A DNA stretch of 64,000 nt, taken from Paraburkholderia fungorum. Its GTDB lineage: Bacteria; Pseudomonadota; Gammaproteobacteria; Burkholderiales; Burkholderiaceae. Positions within the stretch are counted from its first letter, which is position 1. Each line of letters starts with the position of its first letter. Positions 20,595-28,468 of this stretch are shown here, piece by piece. Made by a program: the position numbers and the translations under genes. The stretch covers positions 124,001-188,000 of the forward strand of contig NZ_MCAS01000006.1 of the NCBI RefSeq assembly GCF_003610895.1, in the 5' to 3' direction. Below the pieces are notes generated by a model, which saw only the letters and a list, made by a program, of their open reading frames with translations, did no database searches and had not been told where the DNA came from.

Positions 20595-21652
20595 GAGACG
20601 GACCGGACATCGTTCTGCCGATAGAGGAAGGGGGCGCCGCGCGTCTCCAGCAGCGCAGTGCCAATAAAACCGCCGAACCCGTAGCCCCACAGCAGTACGC
20701 GATGGCGCCGACGACAGGCGGCAGCGCTGAGCGCCTGTGCAAGTCGTACGATGGATTCGGCTGCGCCAAGATGAACGCAAACCTGATGCTGTACCACGGC
20801 GTCTGGCCTGCCGAGGAGTCTGCATACTGCACCGCTGAGCGACGGGATGCCAGGGTGCCCCACCACCTCGTCAATATCGTCCGGACGAAGGCCGTGTCGC
20901 GCGAGGAGAGAGTCGATCATCGATAGCAAGGTGAATGTCCGGGCGTTGGGGATTCCGGTTGCATGGCGACAGATGTCAACGGCAACGTGCCGGGCTGCCA
21001 CATCGAGCAGCTGCATGCCACCTGTTCCGTTGTCGGTTCTTTCAACGAGCAGCGCACCGGCGGCATCGCCGTGCACGATGTCAGGTCCGCATATTCTGGA
21101 AAACGGTGGACACCACTTCTCCGCTGCGACAATCAGCATCGTGTGGACGTCCGGTTCAGCGATGAACAGATCGGACGCAAGCCGCAATGCGGTGAATAGC
21201 GACGCACCATGCTGCTGGGAGAGCGAAAAAGGAAAGCATGGTGTGCCGACTTCTGCACAAAGCCGTCCGGCAATCGTGGTCGAAACGTGCTCTTCGAGGC
21301 TGCTGTGACAGAAGACGATGACATCGATCGGGCGCGCATCCGGCGGGCGTGTGGCGCAGATCGCGTTTGCCACTTTTGCGGCGAGTCCTGATAGATCTGT
21401 ACCGGTTTCGACTGGTACCGCGCAGGCCAGGTCGGGTGGTGGAAGATCAGGATGCACAGGCGGCGAACCACCGGTTTCTCCACCTGGCCACGCCTCGAGC
21501 CAGTGCCCGTAGTCGGGATGCCATGACTTCACCCACGCATCCCAGCCGGAATGCCCGGTCGTGCGCAGTGTGGACTTAATCGCCGTCCATCGGGACAGCG
21601 GTATGGCGTCTGGCACCCAGGCCGTCACTGCGGTGATGACGGGCAGGTTCAT
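20591..21652 (-). CDS. KAS III-like protein lacking the active-site Cys (second pair)
   Basis: This 353-residue thiolase-fold protein aligns with its neighbour, but at the nucleophile position it reads Q-Q-H-G-A-S, with Gly149 in place of Cys. A His remains in V-G-H-P-G (266). It cannot form the acyl-enzyme and is probably a structural or specificity subunit, as PqsB is for PqsC. ATG 21652 overlaps the acetyltransferase stop by ATGA, and its own stop overlaps the catalytic partner's start. Its closest relative in the window is the Cys-less protein at 27181-28206. Confidence 0.84.
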   Translation of the reverse strand: MNLPVITAVTAWVPDAIPLSRWTAIKSTLRTTGHSGWDAWVKSWHPDYGHWLEAWPGGETGGSPPVHPDLPPPDLACAVPVETGTDLSGLAAKVANAICATRPPDARPIDVIVFCHSSLEEHVSTTIAGRLCAEVGTPCFPFSLSQQHGASLFTALRLASDLFIAEPDVHTMLIVAAEKWCPPFSRICGPDIVHGDAAGALLVERTDNGTGGMQLLDVAARHVAVDICRHATGIPNARTFTLLSMIDSLLARHGLRPDDIDEVVGHPGIPSLSGAVCRLLGRPDAVVQHQVCVHLGAAESIVRLAQALSAAACRRRHRVLLWGYGFGGFIGTALLETRGAPFLYRQNDVRSVS

Positions 21653-22257
21653 GCGCGATCCCCGGCTGAACCGGAGCCGTTGGAGAGATCGGGGGGCAGC
21701 AGATCGTAGAGGACGCGCCCAAACCGCGATCCATGCATGACGTGGCAATCGCGCTGCAGCCCAATGAGGCGAAAGCCGATCCGTTCGAGCAGACGCCGGG
21801 AGCGTACGTTGCTGTCCACCGCCCACGCAGTGATGCTGTGCAGTCGGCCGGTTTCGAACGCCTCGCGGAGGATTTCCGTGGAAGCGAGAAGCGTCATGTC
21901 CCTGCAGGCGGGGCGCCGGCTGTCGCGCAGTACCCAGAACGAGCCGGTGCCAAAAGCGTGCGTCAGATCACTGACGGCCACAAGTCCGCTGGCGAGCCTG
22001 TGGCCAGCGGGTCCGAAAACGCGGAGGCGATGTCGACCGCTTTGCATCATGAGCTGCACGGCGAGCACGGGAAGTGTCTGGCGACCCTGCCCGAAGTCGA
22101 ACCACCGATGGATGTCCGGCTCGGCGAGCCAGGCAGCGATGTCATTGACATCGTTACAGTCGGGCTCACGAAGCCAGCATGAACCGGATTCTTCGCCTGT
22201 CTGGTGGGATCCGTCAGTGTGGTGTGCGGGTTCTACCACCGGGCCCTGACTGCTCAC
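21649..22257 (-). CDS. GNAT-family N-acetyltransferase
   Basis: This 202-residue protein fits the RimJ/RimL-type GNAT fold. L-R-E-P-D-C-N-D-V begins the domain, and N-V-R-S-R-R-L-L-E-R-I-G-F-R is the typical C-terminal acetyl-CoA region. It starts with GTG one base after the ACAD stop and overlaps the next KAS gene by ATGA. In this operon it may acylate an amine intermediate or the final product, or protect the producer. The substrate is unknown. Confidence 0.78.
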   Translation of the reverse strand: MSSQGPVVEPAHHTDGSHQTGEESGSCWLREPDCNDVNDIAAWLAEPDIHRWFDFGQGRQTLPVLAVQLMMQSGRHRLRVFGPAGHRLASGLVAVSDLTHAFGTGSFWVLRDSRRPACRDMTLLASTEILREAFETGRLHSITAWAVDSNVRSRRLLERIGFRLIGLQRDCHVMHGSRFGRVLYDLLPPDLSNGSGSAGDRA

Positions 22258-22258
22258 T

Positions 22259-23359
22259 TCAGCTCTCCTGCCGGTGAGCGCCGGGCGCAGTGAGCGCGCA
22301 TAGCCCGGCTTCGAGCTTCATCAACAGCATCGCAAACCAGTGCACCGTCTGGAAGCGTGCGGCTGGCGGCAGCCCCTGGACGTAGCCATGGCCGCCGCAA
22401 AGCAGCACAAGCTCCCGCGCAACGTCCAAGGCCTCGGTGGTAACGTGACGGGCCATCAACCGTACGGGTTCGATCTGCGCCTGCGTACCCTGTGCTGCGA
22501 CGGACCGGAGAAAAAGGTGGATGGTGTGGGCCGATATGAGCATGTCGGCGAGCCGTACGGCGACGAGCTGATGCGCGGCAATTGGTTTGCGAAACGTCTG
22601 CCGGGAGGCGCTGTAGGCAACGGCGAAGTTGACGCCCTGCTGGACGGCGCCCGAGAGCAGCGCAGCGAGATAGGTTGCTGCGTCGACAAGCCACTGCTGT
22701 ACGGGATTGCCGTCCGGATTCGCGCCGTCGGGGACAACCAGAAGCGGCGCATCGCCTGCTGGCTCGACCGTGTACCGCTCGATGGAGAGTGCGCCCGGCA
22801 GGGCAAGGACAGCGGAACCCTGAGCGTCCCGCCTTGCAGGCAGCGAGGCGAGCACGAGCTGCGGACGTTCACCGTCCATCCGGACCATCATTGCCTGCGA
22901 GCATGCGTGCCGGCGCAACACCCAGAAACCTGAAGCATCGACGTCGGGGATACCCGGTGCGATTGATGTTGTGCCATCGAGGTAATGCTGGATATTCTGA
23001 TCAGGTAGCAGGCCGAGTGCATCGTAGTCGCGCAGCGTCATCAGCGCGGCGCTGCTGAGTGTCAGCTCGGCGGCCCGCTCGAGCGGGCCCGCTGCGAACT
23101 GTTCAACGACAAGTGCAAGGTCGTGCCGGCTGATGCCCATGCCGCCCATCTGTTCCGGCAGGATCATGGTCGCGAGGTCCAGCGTTGCGGCGAGCCGGAC
23201 CGTTTCGCCCCACTGGGCGGGATCTGGCTCACCACCCAGTAGTGGCTCTAGGCGCTCACGCGCAAACTGTCCTGCAGCTGCGACCAGCCCGTGCTGGTCG
23301 TCTTCGAGTGCCCAGGATACTGGCGTGAGGCCTGCTATGACGGATTCACGGAATGGCAT
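22259..23359 (-). CDS. Divergent acyl-CoA/acyl-ACP dehydrogenase without the usual catalytic Glu motif
   Basis: This 366-residue protein has the ACAD fold. M-I-L-P-E-Q-M-G-G-M-G lies in the N-terminal domain, S-R-Q-T-F-R-K-P-I-A-A-H-Q near the C-terminal FAD contact, and C-G-G-H-G-Y-V near the end. The E-G-T segment that carries the base in medium-chain enzymes is absent, and the central beta domain is weakly conserved. It may be a partner subunit of the other dehydrogenase in the operon, or may use a different base. It follows the decarboxylase by 24 bp. Confidence 0.78.
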   Translation of the reverse strand: MPFRESVIAGLTPVSWALEDDQHGLVAAAGQFARERLEPLLGGEPDPAQWGETVRLAATLDLATMILPEQMGGMGISRHDLALVVEQFAAGPLERAAELTLSSAALMTLRDYDALGLLPDQNIQHYLDGTTSIAPGIPDVDASGFWVLRRHACSQAMMVRMDGERPQLVLASLPARRDAQGSAVLALPGALSIERYTVEPAGDAPLLVVPDGANPDGNPVQQWLVDAATYLAALLSGAVQQGVNFAVAYSASRQTFRKPIAAHQLVAVRLADMLISAHTIHLFLRSVAAQGTQAQIEPVRLMARHVTTEALDVARELVLLCGGHGYVQGLPPAARFQTVHWFAMLLMKLEAGLCALTAPGAHRQES

Positions 23360-23383
23360 GACGTTTCTCCGGATGTTGCGGTG

Positions 23384-24592
23384 TCACACGAGCATTTCGA
23401 CGGGCTCGGGGTGGCTGAGAAAATGCACCGGACTCGCCGAACGGCCATAGGCACCCGACTGCTTCACCACCACGAAATCCCCGATATGCGCTTCGGGAAG
23501 TTCAACGTCGTCCGCGAGACGGTCGAGCGGCGTGCAGAGGCACCCGACTACGTGACACCGCTCGCGTGGCTCGCCATCTGGACGGTTGCCGATCACGACC
23601 GGAAAGTTCCGGCGCAGGACCTGCCCAAAGTTGCCGGAGGCCGCCAGGTGATGATGCAGTCCGCCGTCCGTGATGACGAATGTCCTGCCGCGCGACACCT
23701 TCCGGTCGATGACACGGCACACATAGATGCCGGCCTCGCCCACGAGGTAACGCCCAAGTTCCAGGATCGGCGTCGTTCCGGGCAGACGTTCGCAAAGCTG
23801 TGGCAGCCAGTCGTGCATCGCCCCGCAGACCGCTTTTACATCGAGCGGTGTTTCGGCCAGAAAGTAGGGGATCCCAAAGCCGCCGCCGAGATTCACGAAC
23901 CGCAGCGGTTGCGGCAGACCGCTGGCGAGTCGAAGGATGAGTTCAGCACTCTGGCGTTGGGCCTCGATGATGGTTGCCGCATGCAGGCTCTGCGAGCCCC
24001 AGAAGACGTGGAAGCCGGCGAGGGCGACTTCCCGCACCTCGAGTTCGCGCAGCAACGCCGGCACCTGATCGACATCCACGCCGAACGGCGCCGCGCCGCC
24101 GCCCATGCGCATGCCGCTGTGTCCGACCTGAAAATCGGGATTGACGCGGATCGCCACGTTGGGTCGGACGCCGAGTTCCCAGCCAAGCGCGGTGACAAGC
24201 CGCAACTGGGTTTCCGACTCGACGTGAACATTGATGCCGCAGGCCACTGCGCGGCGCAGGTCGTCGTGAGACTTGCCTGGCCCGGCGAAGCCGATCGCGC
24301 CCGGAGCGGTGCCGGCATCGAGCGCCAGCGCCATCTCCTGCGCGGAGGCAACGTCGAACCCGTCGACCCGTTCGGCCAGGTAGTGGATCACGGCGGGCAT
24401 CGGATTGGCCTTGATCGAGTAGTGAAGGTGCATGCCGGAGGGCAGCAGGCTGCGCAGTTCCCGCACGCGGGTGTCGATCGCTGCACGGTCGTAGGCGAAG
24501 AACGGCGTACGCCCGGCGCGGTCAGCCAACTGGTGCACGTCGATGCCGCCGAACTGCAGTCCGGGGGGCCGCCTGATGAAGGTGAGGCTCAT
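23384..24592 (-). CDS. PLP-dependent amino-acid decarboxylase, exosortase-system-like
   Basis: This 402-residue fold-type III decarboxylase (ornithine/diaminopimelate family) has K61 in H-Y-S-I-K-A-N for PLP, the phosphate loop G-G-G-F-G (236-240), E-L-G-R (278-281), C353 in C-L-C-T-P and Y382 in S-G-A-Y-G. The C-terminus F-L-S-H-P-E-P-V-E matches my memory of the exosortase-A-associated decarboxylase (TIGR03099). BtrK of butirosin synthesis belongs to the same fold and acts on an amino acid bound to a carrier protein, a likely model here. It overlaps the AMP ligase by ATGA. Confidence 0.88.
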   Translation of the reverse strand: MSLTFIRRPPGLQFGGIDVHQLADRAGRTPFFAYDRAAIDTRVRELRSLLPSGMHLHYSIKANPMPAVIHYLAERVDGFDVASAQEMALALDAGTAPGAIGFAGPGKSHDDLRRAVACGINVHVESETQLRLVTALGWELGVRPNVAIRVNPDFQVGHSGMRMGGGAAPFGVDVDQVPALLRELEVREVALAGFHVFWGSQSLHAATIIEAQRQSAELILRLASGLPQPLRFVNLGGGFGIPYFLAETPLDVKAVCGAMHDWLPQLCERLPGTTPILELGRYLVGEAGIYVCRVIDRKVSRGRTFVITDGGLHHHLAASGNFGQVLRRNFPVVIGNRPDGEPRERCHVVGCLCTPLDRLADDVELPEAHIGDFVVVKQSGAYGRSASPVHFLSHPEPVEMLV

Positions 24593-26205
24593 GATGCTTT
24601 CTCCCCTGAATCGCGCGCGAGCGATGCAAGCCCGGATGACGCAACCTCGCTGCGCAGTGCCGCCCGGTCGAATTTTCCGTTGGGGTTGCGTGGAATATCC
24701 GGATAACTAACGATATGTCGGGGAACCATGTAACGCGGCAGGCGCTGCATGCACCAGTCGCGCAGGTCGTCGACATCTGAATCACCGGTCAGGACGACGA
24801 GTAGCGCCACTGCTTCACCAAGCGCGTCATCCGGGATGCCCAGTGCAACGGCTTCCACGACGAGTCCACTTGCGTGGACCGTTTCCTCGATCTCCTCCGG
24901 ACTGATCCGGTAGCCGGAACTCTTGATCTGGGTGTCGTTGCGGGCGATGAAATAGAGAAAACCTTTGCTGTCGCAACGTACGAGATCACCCGACCACACC
25001 GCCATATCACGCGCCACGCCACCCGGCTTTGCTTCAGGCGAAGGGCGGTAGCGTTGTGCGGTGCGCGCGGGGTCGTTCCAGTAGCCGAGGGTGACGCATG
25101 CGCCGACATGCACGAGCTCGCCGGCTTCGTCCGGTGCGCACGGTGTTCTATCTTCGCGGACGACGAGCACCCGCGCATTGGGCACGGCCTTGCCGATCGA
25201 GTCGGGGCGCCTGTCAACCTCGGCGGGGTCGAGGAATGTGGAGCGGAACGCCTCCGTCAGCCCGTACATCAGGAACGGCGTGGCCCGCGGAAACAGCGCC
25301 CTCAGCTTCTGCAGGACAGGCAGCGGAAGACGCCCTCCTGTGTTCGCGAAGTAGCGCAGATTATTGCGCGTCGCGTCTGGCCAGGTTGCGCCCGTGAGTT
25401 GCATCCACAATGGCGGGACACCCGTGATCGCAGTGATGTGTTCGCGCTCGCACGCGAGGACTGCATCGTGCGCCGTGAGGTAGTTCAGCAGCACGGCCGT
25501 CGCGCCGGCCGACCACGCCGAAGTCAGCTGGCTGAGGCCTGCATCGAAGCTCAGGGGCAGGACGGCAAGGATGCGGTCAGACGGATCGTGCCGCAGATAC
25601 TCGGCGACGCTCCAGGCACCTTCGAGCAGGTTCCGGTGGCTGAGCATCACGCCCTTGGGCAATCCCGTCGAGCCGGATGTATAGAGAAGGGCGGCAAGGT
25701 CTGTGTCGATGCATGTTGCAGCCGAGGCCGGGACCGGGGCGTCGTCGGGGCCGGTGATGGAGTCTGGCCAGCGGTGAACCCTGACCGTGGTTGCCGGATC
25801 AGAAAGGGCCGGGTCGGGTTCATCTACGAGGATCACATCGGTCACCGGCGCAACCCCGTCTGCGGCCAGGGAGCGGGCGCGCAATGCGGTGGTCACGAGG
25901 CACCGGGCGCCGCTGTCACGAAGCACGTGAGCCACCTGGTCCGGTTTGAGGAGCGGATTGACGGGGACGAACACACAACCCGCAGCGCAGGCGCCGAGCA
26001 TCGAGACGACGGTCTCGATACGTTTGTCGAGAAAGATCGCAACGCGTTCGCCCGTAGCCACACCGAGGGAAGACAATGCCTGTCCGAACGCACGGCTGCA
26101 TTGCAGCAGTTGGCAGTAGGTGATGCGGACATCGCCGCAGACGAGCGATTCCGCGTCGGGTGTGCGGCGCGCTGCCGACTGGACAAGATCAAGGAGGTTT
26201 CTCAT
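24589..26205 (-). CDS. AMP-forming acyl/aminoacyl ligase, exosortase-system-like
   Basis: This 538-residue ANL-superfamily enzyme should adenylate a carboxylic or amino acid and load it on the operon's carrier protein or CoA. Motifs: Y-T-S-G-S-T-G-L-P-K-G (175-185), Y-G-L-T-E-A-F-R-S (314-322), S-G-D-L at the ribose site, G-Y-R-I-S-P (431-436) and K511 in N-G-K. The stretch around Y-G-L-T-E-A-F-R-S-T and R-R-P-D-S-I-G-K-A resembles the exosortase-A acyl-CoA ligase (TIGR03098). It starts 25 bp after the first KAS pair. Confidence 0.9.
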   Translation of the reverse strand: MRNLLDLVQSAARRTPDAESLVCGDVRITYCQLLQCSRAFGQALSSLGVATGERVAIFLDKRIETVVSMLGACAAGCVFVPVNPLLKPDQVAHVLRDSGARCLVTTALRARSLAADGVAPVTDVILVDEPDPALSDPATTVRVHRWPDSITGPDDAPVPASAATCIDTDLAALLYTSGSTGLPKGVMLSHRNLLEGAWSVAEYLRHDPSDRILAVLPLSFDAGLSQLTSAWSAGATAVLLNYLTAHDAVLACEREHITAITGVPPLWMQLTGATWPDATRNNLRYFANTGGRLPLPVLQKLRALFPRATPFLMYGLTEAFRSTFLDPAEVDRRPDSIGKAVPNARVLVVREDRTPCAPDEAGELVHVGACVTLGYWNDPARTAQRYRPSPEAKPGGVARDMAVWSGDLVRCDSKGFLYFIARNDTQIKSSGYRISPEEIEETVHASGLVVEAVALGIPDDALGEAVALLVVLTGDSDVDDLRDWCMQRLPRYMVPRHIVSYPDIPRNPNGKFDRAALRSEVASSGLASLARDSGEKAS

Positions 26206-26230
26206 GGCTGGATAGCGATCAGGTTCGGGA

Positions 26231-27178
26231 TCAGTGGCGGATCACCATCGCGCCAAAGCAGCCGGCAAGTCCGCTGGAGAACAGCAGGGAACAGGAGCCC
26301 GGTTGCCCGCGTGGTGCGGCGTGGAAGTTGATGAAGGGGTCGGCGCCGAACACGTGGCCGAGGCGGCCGAAATTCGCGGTGAAAAGACGCTCCCGTGGTA
26401 CGGACAGCATGGCCATGAGGCGCTGCCAGCCGGCCAGGTTGACGTGGTGAGGCAGGACATGGACGAGTTCATTACCCGTGATGCCTGCCTGTCGAAGTGC
26501 TGCACGCATCGTCGTGAATGCCGACCAGTAGTAACGGTCATCCGGCACGGGCTGCAGGTCGTCGTCGGTGCCACGGAAGTAGCGACCGTCCGTATAAAGG
26601 TGCAGCCCCACGATGCTGTTGCGGCCCACGCCGCGCTCCAGCAGGAGCGCGCATGCGCCGTCGCTGTGCAGCGCGAGGTCCTGGATGGCGCGCAGATGGT
26701 CGCAGCCCGAGCCCATCACATCCGCACACACGACAATCGCCCGCTGGATGGGGTGACCTGCGGCGGTGAGCACGCGCAGCAAGCGGATGGCGGCCATCGG
26801 CGAGACGCAGTTCTGCTGCATCACCGAGAACGCGAGTGCGCGCTCCAGGCCCATACGGGACTGGATGAACGCTGCAGTACCGGCAGGCGGCGCCATGACA
26901 CTGCTCTGGATAGTGTGCGTGTAGATGAGGGCATCGATGCTTGCCGGTGCCGTGCCGGTATCCTCAAGCAGGGCGGAAACCGCTTCGCATGCGAACGTGA
27001 CGGGTGACGCCGCTGCCGCATCGTGGAACCGCTGTACACCGTTGCGCAGCAGTGCGCTGCTTCGAGCCTCCGGAAATCCGCAGCGACGGGCCCAGGTGTT
27101 CGCATCGACCGTTCGTACCGGTAGGCTGAGGGCGATACCGGACAGCGACAGCATGGAACTGTTTGGGGGCGCAGGCAT
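26231..27178 (-). CDS. KAS III-like ketosynthase, catalytic partner of the first pair
   Basis: This 315-residue KAS III-like enzyme keeps C124 (Q-Q-N-C-V-S) and the His of L-P-H-H-V-N (244/245). The Asn position of the classic triad reads L-G-H-V-F-G-A-D, so His275/Asp280 replace it, as in its paralogue at 19668. It should carry an acyl group on C124 and pass it to a carbon, oxygen or nitrogen nucleophile. Its ATG lies two bases after the Cys-less partner's stop. Confidence 0.87.
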   Translation of the reverse strand: MPAPPNSSMLSLSGIALSLPVRTVDANTWARRCGFPEARSSALLRNGVQRFHDAAAASPVTFACEAVSALLEDTGTAPASIDALIYTHTIQSSVMAPPAGTAAFIQSRMGLERALAFSVMQQNCVSPMAAIRLLRVLTAAGHPIQRAIVVCADVMGSGCDHLRAIQDLALHSDGACALLLERGVGRNSIVGLHLYTDGRYFRGTDDDLQPVPDDRYYWSAFTTMRAALRQAGITGNELVHVLPHHVNLAGWQRLMAMLSVPRERLFTANFGRLGHVFGADPFINFHAAPRGQPGSCSLLFSSGLAGCFGAMVIRH

Positions 27179-27180
27179 CG

Positions 27181-28206
27181 CTAGCTCCCGCAGTATTGGA
27201 GGATGGCGCAGGCGGCCTGCCCCTGGAAGCCGGTCGCCCACAGCAGGATGCGTTGTCCGTCCGTCGGAGCAACCGACTGCAGCAACACGTGGAGCTGCGC
27301 TAGCGCATCTGCGGCACATAGATAGCCGATGTCACCCGGCTCCGGGTACCATATTCGCCATGCAAGCAGTCGGGCCTGCGCGGTGACGTCGCACGCCAGG
27401 GTGGTGTTGATGCGCGGAGGGACGATCCAGTCGATTGCCCCGGGTTTGAATCCGGCCTGCACACACGTCTGCCCGATGACTTCGACTACGATCGTTTCGT
27501 CGACACGCACATCGGGGCACGCGAATGTGAGGCAAGGCGTGCGGACGTTGACAATGACCACACGCCATCCGGGTCCCGCCTGCCGCCTCACCAGCGCGGC
27601 AGCTGCACCGTCGCCCAATGCGGTGAGCGTCCCGACCTGCCGGGAGAACGGCGGCAGCCAGCGCTCAGCGCCGACGATCAGTGCACTGCGCATGCGGTCG
27701 TCGCTGGCCATCATCTCGGACACCACCTGCAGCGCAAGAAAGAAAGACGCGCCCTGCAACTGTCCAATCGCGAACGGCACACCTGTCGATCCCAGCTCAC
27801 TGTGCAGCCGACCCGCGCACGAGAGCGCGAGGTCGCCCTCGAAACTTGTCGCACAGACGACCACCTGATCCGGCGTGAGGTTGCCCTCCCCGGGGCACCG
27901 CCGCATGGCTTCCCTGGCGACCGTTGATGCCATTTCCGAGAGAAGGAGGCGTGGCTCGCAGGCGACATACTCCGGTATCGTGGCACTCACCGGGCTCGAC
28001 GAATGATTGACGGGGCCAGGATTCACCTCACGGCGCCAGCGCAGCGTATCGGCGTAGACTGATCGCATGACGGCTTCCCGTGCGGATGATGGTGTGGCCG
28101 CCGGGTCCTGTAACGCAACGTCGGCCCGCACGCGCGCCTGCGGAACATACCGGGCCGTGGCCATGATGCATGGGCGGTGGCGAACGGCGTCAGTTGCGGC
28201 AGACAT
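27181..28206 (-). CDS. KAS III-like protein lacking the active-site Cys (first pair)
   Basis: This 341-residue thiolase-fold protein reads Q-L-Q-G-A-S-F-F at the nucleophile site, with Gly152 in place of Cys. The active-site His is also lost (W-I-V-P-P-R-I, P263-P264). A shared A-G-R-L-x-x-E-x-G signature and P-P-F-S-R tie it to the Cys-less protein at 20591-21652. It is probably the inactive half of a heterodimer with the next gene. It overlaps the ACP gene by 17 bases. Confidence 0.83.
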   Translation of the reverse strand: MSAATDAVRHRPCIMATARYVPQARVRADVALQDPAATPSSAREAVMRSVYADTLRWRREVNPGPVNHSSSPVSATIPEYVACEPRLLLSEMASTVAREAMRRCPGEGNLTPDQVVVCATSFEGDLALSCAGRLHSELGSTGVPFAIGQLQGASFFLALQVVSEMMASDDRMRSALIVGAERWLPPFSRQVGTLTALGDGAAAALVRRQAGPGWRVVIVNVRTPCLTFACPDVRVDETIVVEVIGQTCVQAGFKPGAIDWIVPPRINTTLACDVTAQARLLAWRIWYPEPGDIGYLCAADALAQLHVLLQSVAPTDGQRILLWATGFQGQAACAILQYCGS

Positions 28207-28468
28207 GGGATTCTACGAAGGCGACGAGGTTGCCGAAACGCATGAACAGATCGGCCGAGAGATCCTCCGGCGCGAGCGTTAAGCCGAAACGCTGCTCCAG
28301 TTGAAGAAGCAGGTCTGTCATGTTCATGGAGTCGACGCCGACGTCGAACAGGTTCGTGTCGTCCGCGATCAGGTCCGCAGCCAGGGTGCTACCAATGGCC
28401 GACACCAGGCATGACCTGATGGTGGCTGCGATTTCCTCGCGTCCGGGACCGTGCGTGTCATGCGTCAT
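28190..28468 (-). CDS. Acyl/aminoacyl carrier protein
   Basis: This 92-residue carrier protein has its phosphopantetheine Ser47 in V-G-V-D-S-M-N-M. The fold elements N-L-F-D-V-G, L-L-L-Q-L-E-Q-R-F-G and L-S-A-D-L-F are all present. It is the only carrier in the operon, so the ligase, dehydrogenases, decarboxylase and ketosynthases probably all work on its thioester. Its start overlaps the dehydrogenase stop by ATGA. No phosphopantetheinyl transferase is in the window, so a host enzyme must activate it. Confidence 0.92.
   Translation of the reverse strand: MTHDTHGPGREEIAATIRSCLVSAIGSTLAADLIADDTNLFDVGVDSMNMTDLLLQLEQRFGLTLAPEDLSADLFMRFGNLVAFVESHVCRN

Noticed and set aside
23291..26331. Long plus-strand open frames across the decarboxylase and ligase
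   Set aside because: Both are antisense shadows of genes with full catalytic motifs; they have no ribosome-binding sites or recognisable domains.
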